This document shows, piece by piece, positions 47,901 to 60,042 of a stretch of DNA of 64,000 bases; position 1 is the stretch's first letter, and every line of letters starts with the position of its first letter. Position numbers and translations under genes: made by a program. A model generated the notes under the pieces. It did no database searches, was not told the origin of the DNA, and was given only the letters and a program-made list of their open reading frames with translations. The DNA is from Diprion similis (taxonomy: Eukaryota; Arthropoda; Insecta; Hymenoptera; Diprionidae). The stretch covers positions 2,666,001 through 2,730,000 of the forward strand of contig NC_060115.1 in NCBI RefSeq assembly GCF_021155765.1. Reading direction: 5' to 3'.

Positions 47901-50900
47901 TGAGTTGAGTAGCGTTAACTACGCCGTAAAAGTTGTTCGGCATCTGTTCAAATCGAGCCTGAACATCGAGTTTGTCTTTGACTGTATCGACGCGGGTCAA
48001 CACGAATTCTCCCTTTCCGTTGAAGGTGTACTCCAAGTCGTCAAAGGTAACAAAATGAGGATCTCCAAAGACAGTAGCAACAGCTGGAGCTTGATAAGCG
48101 ACGCAATCTTGAGATGGCCGTCTTTCGAATCTTAATGTCTCACATCCAACGGCTTGCTCCTCTTGCCACAAACAGCAAAGATACGACGGAACCTTGTCAT
48201 GGAACCAGTGAGAGAGGGTCGGTACCTTGTTTGCTTCGTTCCACGGCAGGTAGCCCAAATTGTGAGATCTACCAGGTCGAGAACCCCACTGTTGATCGTA
48301 TGTCAACATGACATAGCCGTTTTTGTCGTAACAGCACTGCTGCTCCGAACCGTCTAGACTGTATCAAAATGTTTCAATTAGCTAAAGGCCGGGTGATTTA
48401 TACCTTCGATGATTACTAACAATAAGACTTACTTTGGTGCGCCAGTCTTGACGCAGTGAACCGCACCTCGGTGGTAGTAACAATCAGGATTCGAATCCTT
48501 GTCGCAATCGAAATCGGGCATAAAGCGGCCCTTGTCATTCAATGCATGCGCCAACGTGCAAGGACAGAGCGCTACTTCAGCTGCGAAATTTTTTAAGTAC
48601 CTATCGTTCATGATCCAATTATTACAGAGTGCTTTTGGCCAGTTTGTTCCATGAATTCTTTCCCATTGGGGTCCAAAGTACCATCCTAAAGGAATGGGTC
48701 TACTCCATAGCACCCTTGAAATAAATGATCAGTGAAATGTAGATTTTGTAAGTGCACGAGTGATGGATGGTCATGACATGTAGTCACTATCATTTATTCG
48801 AATGAATAAGACTCACGGCGAGATGTTTAGTCCAGAATATTGGCTTGGGTTGGTAAGGTTTATTTTGATAAAGCCGAAGTGCATATCAAGGAATAACGGA
48901 TTCTCCCTAGCTCGGAAGTTCGAAGGAATAATAGTATACGTGCCGGTATTGGTTGTGCTTTCCTGTGATGAAAATTTGATAAATAAATATGCATGAACGT
49001 TGGAATCTTGGAATGGTCTAGCAATTAGAGAGTACGAAGATAAGGAAACTGTAAGAATGTAAAATACTCGCCTCTAACACGTCAATGTATTCGAATTCGG
49101 GTCGAATAGTGGTCTCGCGATATCCCCATAAGGATATTTGCAAGACAGCGTTTAGGTTGCTAGTTAAATTGTACTGGTTCCAAGTTATCTCTATCTCAGC
49201 TGGAGAACGTTCGTGCACGGCTCTGGTAGAGAAGAATATCTTCTCTTGAGCCGTTGCAGGTGTTTCTGAAATTATTAAATGGACAGATCATTCGACGGTG
49301 TTACGCGATACAATGGTAGTGTAATGCTGATTGCAGTAATTGAAGCATCTTACCGACGAAGTATTTTCCCTTCCAATTGAATCTACCGCTTCCAATAGCC
49401 ACCTCAAAACGAACATACCCTTCTGCCTGCATAGATGGTTGAATGCAAATGGCTCTGTTGGTATCAATAACAGTGCCGACTACTTCCTCCATGTCGAATA
49501 TACACCTTATTTTCTCGTTTGTATCAAAACAAGGTCCTGTTATGTTTACCACGGTTCCTCCAAGCATGTTTCCGCTCTCTGGAGCGAACACAAGTGGTAA
49601 ATGTGTCCCGGCTATAATTGATATAAAGATTGTTTAGAATTTTAAAAACAATTCAGCGGAAATGCGGTGTAAAATAGTCCTGAGACTACAAATAAAACTA
49701 CTCGCCAATGTCTTTATTGCAGTTTCCGAGCATGATCTTTTCATCTATCCTGAATATGTGACGTCCAGGAAAACCATTGGCCCAGCCTCTTCCAGTGAGA
49801 TCGCGAATTGTCGACATTTGAGAATATGGCTGATACTCGTAGCTCTGCGTCCCGTTTCCAGCATTAAAACCAACCTTCGGAAATCGACAACGAAACAGAA
49901 AATTGTACTTTTCTATTTGAAAACTAATAGACGTCAGAATTGCACGTCAATAATTTGATTCCTATTAGACTTACATATGCAGGTACTCCGCCGTCACCCC
50001 TGGTGGTATCACCTCCAGCTTCTGTGTGACTGGCCCATTCGAGGTTTAGGTAATTGAACATAGCATAAGTGTAAACTTCGTCAGTGGCCAAAACCATTTG
50101 GAAGGTGTTAGTGCGGTAAAGAGAGTTGTCAATGCCTCCGGCAAAGGACATATTCTTCCAAGTTACTATGACCACATGCTTTGGGTCAAACGTGTCGGAG
50201 CCAACGACACCCTGGCGTATGTCCCACTTGATTCGTTCGCGGACTTCTACTCCGAACTGATCCGTTCTTCTTTGGAGATCTCTCTCTTGTCTGAAAAACA
50301 TTAAGCGGGATCAAAAAGACGTGGGACCACGGGTTTATGGCAAGAAAAATAGTGAAATCAAACTACCTGAAGTACACGCCAGGCTCTCTTTGATCCAAAT
50401 CCGTTGGCCTCAGTTTGCCTATTCTGCACTTGCTGAAGAAAATACCGATGAAACTTGGGTCATTTTTCTGAGGCCAGTCTTTGACTGGAAATACCAAGGG
50501 GTAAGTAAAGTGTTCCGGTGGATCACTGAACTCCAGGTAACCATTCATAGACAGCTAAGAAAGAATGAAACCTGCACTTTAGTTGAAGCAACTCTCTGAA
50601 CACTATTAAATATTTTTGCAGACAAACTTACGGAAACATTTATCCCCATTCTCAAAGATTAAACAGACAAGTGTAAGACAAATTACAAAAAAGAATTTCA
50701 GATAGCCAAATATTTACGGGACTTAATTCATCCACTTATTTTTTACCTATATATGACTGTAATTATCACGCATCCTTCATTATATCAAAGGCTTACTCAC
50801 CTGAGTATAATTGAATCGGAATCCATAGAAAGGTAATTGGAAATTGAAATTCTTATGAATTCTGCTAGTGGAGGCGTGTATGTCTATCTGGTAATCGCCC

Positions 50901-52678
50901 CTGTTGTTGTCTCCACCCTTATCAAAGTACCAATACATAAATTGCGATCTAATAGTCGTCAGCCTGCTTTCCGTAATGAGATAATTTGTCGTTCCACCTT
51001 CGGCAGGTGAGTATCTATAAGCTTCTGGGTCATCGGAATCTATACAAAAACAATGAAACACACGGATTCAGCAACTTAATTAAGGCCTCACCGTGTACAT
51101 TTTTAACACGAAAAGTAAGCTGTTGCAATTTTTCACTTAACATCAGGATGCGACGATGAAGTAAAAAGTCAAGATTATAAGTCAACGTGATTCATTGGTA
51201 GTTTGAATGATACTGTAATGTAAATTTTGGCTAAAGGAAAACAATTTTCAGCTTTTTCATCGTATTATCAAGTGCGGAATGAATCGAATTTTCCGTACTT
51301 CGAATAGTCAAAATACTCATGAAACGAAGACTCTCTAAAGATTTGACGAGAGTCTTTTGTGATATCAAGTAAACGGGCTCTTCCTCGAAATTGAAGGGAT
51401 GACGATAAGCGATGTAATTATAACAATAAGTCAATGAAATCTCCCGTTATCAGTCCTGCGCGGTACTACGCTTCGTTTCTTTTACGAAAGCAAGGTGTGT
51501 TGCAAATGATGAATCATAGCAGATTCATGCCAGTTAGTGAGTAACTGATAATACTCCGATAAAATATGATAAAACATTGAAGTTGACGCGCGATCAACCT
51601 CAAGACTCACTAGCACTACTATGTTTGGTACTTTTAATCTGGAAATAGCTGCGGATTATACGGTAACAGTAAGCCGCTGTTGATAGAAAATTAGAACCAG
51701 AAAATCACTTCTAACATTTAGTCTCGTTAATGGAAAAACATTCTTACCGAGCAGCGTAATGAGTCATAAAAATTCATCCGAGATAGCGGGACCTTATTTA
51801 TAAGCTCTGTTTTAAACTTGCCATAACGAAAACTAAACGTACAATCAACGACACGATGAAAAGCGAATTGGTACCAGAAGCTTGAAACTACCTTTATCTT
51901 CACTACTTCGAACCGAGGTGGCTATCGTCCATTCCAACTTTGGCAAAAAGTCCTGGCAAACATGAAGAAACACCTACAGCTAATTCCTTCTCAATATCTA
52001 CGCAATAAAGCGGCGAAAAATTTCCCAGTTTTCTCAACCTTCCCGCGTGTGAATACGACACAATCGAACCAAGCATGTTCCATACGTGGAAATTCGCTAG
52101 CGACGTCGCGACGCTCGTTTCAAGCTCGCGAATATAACTGGCTGACGGATGCCGTTTTTTGGCGACAATAAAAAAGCCAAACTATGATGAACAGCAAATC
52201 AGTGTAACGGAAAATGGGAACCAGTACTTAACGGTCACGCCCAATGATAAGAAACGATTTGCTCACCGTAGGAGATGTATTTTCCACTTTTTAAGCCTTC
52301 ATTACCGGAATAAGTCCCGAATGACGGGGCGAGCTCCGGCTCAAGATCCTGAGGCGAAATTTCTCCGTCGAGTCCGGTATCCTTCTTCGGCACTTCCGGT
52401 TCTTCGACAACCTCCCTGTTTCCCTCTTCCGGGCTCGGCTGAGCCGTGATTTCCGGTAGTACACCGCCGTTCAGATCGGCCAGCTCGGATATCGGCGACG
52501 TTTCCGGGGGTTGGAAGCGACCCTGTTCAGGGGCCGCTCCGTCTTCCGGCGGGAGCGAATCGTCGATTTTAAAAGCACGTTCGAACGTTTCATCCTCACT
52601 TTGGGCCCACGTAGCTGAAACCGCGAGGAGAAGCACCAGCAGGAGCGGCGCAACCGCGTTACACCGGGAAACGATCAT
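44553..52678 (-). CDS. mesh: mesh: septate junction transmembrane protein (NIDO, AMOP, vWD, sushi)
   Basis: Fourteen shared exons on the minus strand: 52678-52267, 51039-50801, 50554-50367, 50290-49975, 49874-49706, 49611-49354, 49265-49072, 48962-48817, 48714-48433, 48358-47889, 47804-47530, 47444-47170, 47084-46933 and 46830-46648 (1,186 residues). They join either to tail A (46345-45894; total about 1,336 residues) or to tail B (44922-44772 plus 44688-44553; about 1,281). Domains in order are signal peptide (1-25), an acidic proline-rich region, NIDO (about 200-430), an IPT/TIG-like segment (450-528), a cysteine-rich AMOP (640-770), vWD beginning VFGDPHF (about 830-1000), a sushi domain with four Cys (1126-1186), and transmembrane segment plus tail. 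Mesh organises smooth septate junctions in insect midgut and Malpighian tubule with Ssk and Tsp2A. Two introns use GC donors (after 49706 and after 49072). Confidence 0.92.
44923..45893. other. mesh sequence between tail exons A and B
   Basis: Intron for the tail B transcript and probable 3' UTR of the tail A transcript. It is AT-rich with no coding features. Confidence 0.55.
45894..46345 (-). CDS. mesh: mesh alternative terminal exon A (transmembrane + PDZ-ligand tail)
   Basis: The acceptor at 46346/46347 joins in phase 1 to the sushi exon. It encodes [10 protein letters not shown], a transmembrane stretch ([19 protein letters not shown] onward), a basic RRN stop-transfer and a 100-residue Ser/Thr-rich cytoplasmic tail ending ESDV. 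The last four residues fit a class I PDZ-binding motif (Ser at -2, Val at the end). It is the exon nearest the sushi exon. Confidence 0.85.
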
Positions 52679-55124
52679 CCCCTGAATTTTTCCCGATCCG
52701 GGAGTATAAACTAATCAGAAACTCAACCAGGAGACAACTGAGCCCTATGCCTATACGAGTTACGAATAAAGCGATAAGCTGCTTCTGATATCACTGTGAT
52801 AACTCGTTTTATCTTTCTAGATGTGTATACGATCCATCCGTGCGTGCGCCGCCTTCCGTACCAGCACTGCTGAGTGTTTGCCGCCTTTTTAGTTCTCACA
52901 TTAGTTTGAAACTAATGGTTTTACAGGTGGAAAGTCATCCGACTATTACTGGGAACAAGGAGGGCGGTTATCCAACGGCAACGCATCATTCGCGATAAGT
53001 CCCAGATACTTTTAGTCTTACTCATTTAGTAAACTAAGGTTTCCGTTCATTGAAGTTCTCTTTTTATCATCGTTTCCACGTAATTCGGGCTTTATTCCAA
53101 TGTTTTACTACTCGTATTATATACAGATGAAAATACGTGGTGACCACACTTTCGCAACGAACTTTGATTTCAGGCATTACTATCTTGCGAATATGAGGTC
53201 AGCGGGTGATTGCGATTTTTTTCAGATCATCAAATGTCTCCAGATTACGTACTAAGCGGCTTTGAGATCTCCCACAGATGCTTTTTTTGGCTTGAAAAAT
53301 TTTTTAACTACGAGAAAGAAAACATGAAGACAAACACAAAGTTCTTATCACGCTGTTCTGAAGTACTGAATGTATATAGTAATTATTTATGTACCTTATC
53401 AGGCGGATTTGGGTCACGCACGTAACTAGATATATGCCCGGTGCAGGCGAGACCTATGCACTCTCGGTTATTCACAAAATTTAAGGAAAACCTTACTCTC
53501 AACACGTAATATACAGAAAATTGTAATATTTGTAGGAAACGCATTTGCACAAGACGACTGCCTTTTTTTAGGTAAAAATTGCCGTACCTGCTACTCCACG
53601 ATAAGGGTTTGTTGAAAGAAAGATAATGGGGAAAGTTTTTCTTTTATTAATCAACGGAAAGGCAAATTTTCAACAAAAAGAAATAAGTGATTGCAAAGTA
53701 TTTGAGGTGGACCACCGTGACCGGATAACCGAAAAATTCACACTATCGATTTCTTGATAACCCGATAAATGTGCGCCTCCAACAAGCAGTGATACAGCTC
53801 TCAACGAGCAGATATACCTATAATAATACGCCTATTGCGAGCCGCATTCTTGCTACAAACGGTAGTAAGGAAAAATTTGACGGGAACATAGCAATATGAA
53901 TTGAGAATTCTTGTTTTACACGCCTCACATCCATGCTCATAAATTTTTGTATCACATAGTTTAAATTTTCTCTGACAGTTCCTTAGCTGATTACGCATTT
54001 AACCAAGTGATAATAAGAAAACGGTTAAATAATAAAACAATTATCGTTTTCACGTGTTTACTACTACTTCGGCGTATAAGTGTTAACAAAATAACATAAC
54101 AAATGAAACAAAAGAATTCGTGTAAAATGTATTTAGAATGTATTTGCACAGATAGCTAGTTTGCAAATGGAAAAAAAGTAAATTACACATTGCGACCACT
54201 TATATTCACAAGCAAGTACTAGAATAGTACTTTACAAACGATCGATTCGATTACCGTGTTTGAAGGATTAGAAGATTTCGTCCTGATGATGTGAAACATG
54301 CGTAAAAGAAGCTTTTGCATCGAATCTTTTGAAATTTTGGACGGCCGCGTAATCGATGATACAAAAATCGTCACTCGCTCATTCATTCACATTTATTCGT
54401 GCACAAAAGAGAATTCGGTGGCAAGTCTTTTTGCTTGTTATTTCATTTCTACAAACACACATCGAGCAGTCTGTGACACTCATATAGTGTTGCGACCTTG
54501 TACCTAAAAGCATGGTAGGTATATCAAGGCTACAGTTGGCGTTCAATTAGATGATGGATTCAGTAATAAAAAATGAAATTTTTTACCAACCGACGTCATA
54601 ACATAAAATATCCGTAAAATAGATATTTTCTTTTTTAAATTGAACGTTCTTTTAACATAAATTGGCATCGACGATGAGTAATCGAATATTTAGTACCAGC
54701 CAATGGCACCAACTAGCAGTGAATGAATGAGTGAGCATTTATGCATTACTATTAAAAATCTATAGACTCTTCCTTTTAATTATAATTTTTTTTAATTACT
54801 ATCTTGTAAATTGTTATGAACAGTCTGTATAACAATGTTTAACAAATAGCACTTTGTTTTATTTCCGTTCCTGTATCAAACCCGTCCGACATTCGAAACG
54901 ACGAATTATTTTACAATTTTTAAAATCAATATTCAATATTTTTTGCCTGTAATTGTAGCTTCAGTGTAAAAATCTACATATATTTATATAAGGTGTCACA
55001 TGAGTCGGTCTTCGCCTTTTTCCGGAGACTTTTCAGAATTGTTTACATGTATACCAGAGCGTACATATTAGATTGCCTATACTTGATCGGGACCCAGATT
55101 TTCATTGCGATGTAATACAATCTA
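52679..55124. other. upstream region of mesh
   Basis: No supported coding region. It must contain the mesh promoter and the 3' UTR of the CNOT7 gene. A copy of the GCTAACTCTAG repeat known from 23.5 kb lies beyond it at 55470. Confidence 0.5.
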
Positions 55125-56639
55125 TTACGAGGAGGACGAATTGTCTCCGTTACTGTCTAGATAACCGCCAGAACCGTTGACAACGAACGAGGTACCAAGG
55201 CCGTAAAGATGCCCGCAATATTTCGCGTCGTCGATATTGTCCTCGAAAAACATCTGCGAAATAAAAATAATTGACTTGTTCACACATTGTACACTCACAT
55301 CGTATGTACATTTTAAAATGAACCTGAAGCTAGTAACCAGGGTAGTTGCTAACTTAAATAGGATACAACTATTTGTTTATAATTTCATAGAAATACTAAA
55401 ATATCATGAGATGTATCAAAATTTCGAGTATTGGACTTCACTGTCTCATCTGAATCGATGTTAGCGTGTTCGGCTGCTAACTCTAGCCACTAGCTTCAGC
55501 TTCATATTTTTTAGATATAAAAGTTAAGAAATTAGTGGCACAATGAGGATAATTACAGCGACGTAAACTTGTAGAGAAGTAGGTGAATAATTTGTTGCAT
55601 TTACGAGTAATAATAAACGTTAAGCGTTACCTCTCGCATTTTGAAGAATACCATGCCAGTTAGTAGCGAATCTGAGCCTGCTTGATGTTGCGGTCCAACG
55701 CGTTGCAGTTCCAGCTGTTCAGCGACTTCTTGTAAACCACCTTTCAAGTTCTTGCATGACTTCATCAGGTACTGAAGTTATAAATTATTATAGATGGTTT
55801 ACCTACTTTCACAATATAAAATTCATTGTTTTAAATATTGTGATTAAATGCTCATGCTATTAACGATTGAAGTACTAACTTTGACATCATAAACTGTCGG
55901 AAAATATATCCTGAGAAGTTCAAAGAATTCGCTTTCTTCCTGAGGTAAATTTTGATCAGTGAGTAGTTTCAATAAATATCCAAAGTCATATCCAGAGTGA
56001 AAAGAAAGCCATTTAATATCATCGACGAGAACTATCCCCGAGGTCATAAGAAGCTCGGCGAAATCTAGAGGATCGATACCTTCCTCTTCGTGTTTCTTGA
56101 ATTGAATACCGCTGTTTTGCAGCATGTCTATACTGTCCTGTGCGTACATGTCCTCTCTGAAACGGAATCGATATTGATCGATGGAGAAAAAAAGCAAACA
56201 TACACGTCGTCATAAAAATGATTACTCACTGTAGATTGAATTTGAAGTTGAATTGCCATGTCGTATAACTTCCACCAGGTGTGTTACCAGATTCATCCAG
56301 AAATGTTAGACCGAGTTGTATGATCCTTAAAAGGTCAACATTGCACCGTAACAATTGATATTGGTAGTCGGCGCTTGTTCTGAACTCACCTAAGAATCGA
56401 TTCTGGTATTATAATATCTGTGGTAATTTATCAGTTTCATGAGAGAAATAATTTACTCAATAGAGAAGTGTAAGAATATGTAACGTAAGAATACCTATGG
56501 GCCTAGCGACAACACCAGGAAATTCTGTATCCATAGCAACGTATTGAAATTGTTGCACAACTTGACGAATCGTTCGGAATTCTTCTTCCAAGTTGTGCCC
56601 CCATACATCGCGGATTCCACATTCTTCATTACTGGGCAT
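55125..56639 (-). CDS. Pop2: CCR4-NOT complex subunit 7 (CNOT7/Pop2/CAF1 deadenylase)
   Basis: Five coding exons on the minus strand: 56639-56495, 56389-56230, 56156-55880, 55771-55631 and 55253-55125, giving 283 residues, the usual length of the family (about 285). It opens [14 protein letters not shown]. The DEDD-type exonuclease residues are visible: MDTEFPG gives the first Asp and Glu, [10 protein letters not shown] the next Asp, and [11 protein letters not shown] the fourth. It shortens mRNA poly(A) tails as part of CCR4-NOT. A splice acceptor (TTCTAG) lies upstream near 56680 and the frame stays open through [13 protein letters not shown], so a longer N-terminus or a 5' non-coding exon further upstream is likely. 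The C-terminus ends in NGDNSSSS. Confidence 0.95.
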
Positions 56640-59600
56640 ACCCCCTCCCTTCAACAGCCCTGCAGCGTTAGTTCCACCTAGAATAGCATTGAGCACATCG
56701 ATTCACCAATTTGTTCTTACAATAATCGATAATAATTTGGAGCAAAGGATTAATATAATCAAACAAATAAGACAAAGTCGCAAAGAATGTCGCAAGAGGC
56801 ATGTGAAATTTGAATATTGAAACATTCAACGACTAGTTTTTTCTCCAGACTAATGTCTACCGTTCAGTTCCCATCAGTCTAATATTGCGATTCAGATGGC
56901 TAGAAAGTAAAACGCAGCTTATTGCCAATGTATCGATACTTTGGCAATAACAGCTCAGTAGAGGAAAAATCGCAGGCGTCCATTTCTTCGAGTAGGAATA
57001 AGAAGGTGAAAAAAAAAGAAGCTATCTAACAAACTAAACGAACAAGAATCGTACCAGTAGCTGATGGCATAAGGTTAACTTTATTCCTCTTCGTGTTAAA
57101 GGTCGATCTCTACCGGAGCTCCAGCGTCGATCACAACTCTGCAGTCTTCATATCACTGACGAATGAAAACAACACAGCATTGAAATATAATGAAAAGAGC
57201 AGGCAAGTAGCAGGGAGAGGGCAACATCTTTGACGGAGACGGTTTTTAATTGGGTTAGAAACACTAAGAGGGTTCCTAACCTTTCGACCACGGTCACACA
57301 GCAGAAGATACTCGTAAACGCAAGAGCAGGCGAGAGGAGATTCGGCACAGTTTAAAAATACGTTGACGTTGTGCTCTCGGCGTGTTTACAGCATGGGAAA
57401 CAACAATTACGGAAGCTGAAAGCTCGGATGTTCGCGTTCTGGCCTGAATACCTTGACAATACTTACGCAGGTGAAAATGCTAACCTGTGCGTTGTGTGGG
57501 GGGGGAGGGGGGGTGAGTGGGGGTGGGGACTATAAGTATTAACGCTATCTTTTTCTCAAATACGCCACTGATGCACACCAAATATTAATCCAGATTCACA
57601 CGACTCCCGGTGACAATAATAAATCGGAACAGGTTATACTGTTAACTGACTCCTAAGCCACGGAACTATCAAGTGTTGATAGAAAGCTAACTTAAAGACC
57701 TTTGCAGGTTCGGCCGATCGCCACCTGGTGTCACTCGAGCGGTTAGATTAGAAACTTTGAATTTCGCTTCGATGTCCGTCGTCATTTGCTTCTTTACAAT
57801 GAAAATTCAGATGTGATTTAAATATAGGCTCTTCTTTGATGTTTACAAGTTTTCCAACGATTACTCTGTAAATTCTAATCACCCGAAAAGATGCGCACCC
57901 TATCTTTGAGCGGTTGATACTCTATGCATTTTCAGCGCAAAGTCAATGCTTCATAATATCGCGGTTCGAAGTAATCGATGAATCAGATGTAAATGCCGAA
58001 TGCACTGATGGCAATACAAATATTTATTTTCGAGGGAAATCCCCTCTATCGTCTAACTATATAGAGATTTACAAGCGAGGTTCAGGATGCTGAGCTCTGT
58101 CGGTGAATGAACCGACGGTCGATAACAAACGATCATCGGGGCATTATATCATTCTTACCATTTATTGCTTGTTCATGCAACGCGTTATGATGCCCTAGTG
58201 AGTCGATTCATCTCAACTGCCAGGAACTTACGTTACCGTCTGATTAATCTTACTAAAAAAAATCAGGGAAATATCGAGTAACAACGATACGCTTAAACGG
58301 CTTAAACGTTAACTTGATACAACAGTAGGCGTGGGGAAATTCCAAATTATTCAAAAGAAAAAAATATTATGTAAAGTATACGAAGTATGAAAATTCTGAG
58401 ATGACACAGTACGACTCTTGACATTTCAATTTTTATAAATCTTGTTAGTGTTGTAATTATTATTATAATTATTATAAATAACATTGGGAACACCTTAGAA
58501 AATATGCAATTACAAATACCAAGAATTTTACGTAACGTAAAATAATCAAATAACGCGAAGAAGTGCAGCGTCGAGCGAATGGCTGTTTCGTAACAAAATC
58601 TTTATCCCCGGCCAGGGACACAGAAGCTAGAGCCTAATTACACTGACAAAGGTGAAACATGTCTAATTGTAAGAAACGCGGTACCGAGTAGGTATAGCTG
58701 GGTACGTAAACGATTCCTCGGTATCAATAGATTTTTAACGAGGATTCCAAGTACCGAGTAATTTATGCGACGAGAAATGTCAACCATTGCTCATTTTCGA
58801 ACAGGTATATAGACTTATTATCTAGCTGTATGATAATACCGTTGGTCCCAAGGATCGAGGGACTCACATTATTGTGATAAGATACACATGCATGAACAGT
58901 ATTTATTATACCTTTTACCACACAGCAGTAACTATATAGGAACGAGGCCCTTTAATTGTCTACACTAGACCCCGAGCAGCCCTCAGGTGAAAAATGTAAC
59001 GATTGTAATTAATTAAAAACGTATTACAGTGTTGATTCGATACCCTGACGAAGCAATTTATTACAACATGTGTGAAATAGGAACTGTTTATCAGATTGTT
59101 CAAAGTTTCTGTGATTATTTTGCGATCCTTTTATCCCTCCGAAAAATTCAATTACTGTTAATACGACTGATAGAAAAAGTATCACACATAAGCACACATG
59201 AACTGAAACTAAGGATACTGCGTTGTGGAATATTCTAACTTCGCACCGGCGTCAGCGTAGAACGCATTATCGATAGGATCAATCAACGATATACCTGTTC
59301 GATGAATGTGAATAAAAAATCAATCTAGATTATACTTGATTAATATTAGGTCGATCGTTAACAGAAGCATGGAGGTGTAGGTACACTCGCATAGTACCAA
59401 AAAAAAAGACACTTCTCAATTGAAAAACGATCAGCATTCGTGACAACAGAGTATAATTAATTGCATTTTATTCCTGGATTGGGTGAGTACTACCAGCAGC
59501 TCAATTTCTACCTATATAACACCACGTAATATGCTTGTGCAGCAAAGTTATTATACGTGAGTTCGAACACATGTAGGTAAACGTCATGTTTCATTGCGAA

Positions 59601-59980
59601 TAGTAAAAATGTTCATCGCATTCGCCATGTACCCATGAACATTCGTTAAACAATCAATGGTGGTCGTATCGAGTCGTCGCAAGGTGGCGATAAATCATTA
59701 TGTCGAAACGATCTCCTAAACGGACACACACACATCCCTCGGTGTCGGGTATGGTCAAGATAAACGGGCGTGTTAACACGAGATTAATTTGCGTAACGTG
59801 TTTGGGGGGCGAAGTTTGAAAAGAGCAGCGGATGTGGGCGCGCAATAGAAACAGCCGAAGGCTCATTTGCCTTTCAATACGTACCTCCTTTCTTATTGTA
59901 TACACCTCGGTCCCTGGTTATTGTTGTGCATTACTGCAGCTATCGCACCGTTTTTTCGTTTTCTCCGGGCTACCGTTCCT
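56640..59980. other. upstream of CNOT7, no gene recognised
   Basis: Probably contains the CNOT7 promoter and an upstream non-coding exon. A G-rich tract lies at about 57495-57530. No protein-coding gene is supported. Confidence 0.5.
57495..57530 (+). repeat. G-rich tract
   Basis: Several G-runs of four to eight bases separated by one to four other bases, fitting the pattern of a potential G-quadruplex. It lies about 0.85 kb upstream of the CNOT7 start codon. Confidence 0.6.
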
Positions 59981-59994
59981 GTCTCTGCTTCTGC

Positions 59995-60042
59995 TTCTAC
60001 TTCTACTTCTACTTCTACTTCTACTTCTACTTCTACATCGAC
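59995..60042 (+). repeat. TTCTAC hexamer microsatellite
   Basis: About eight tandem copies of TTCTAC. Overlapping long frames in three phases here are products of the repeat, not genes. Confidence 0.9.
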
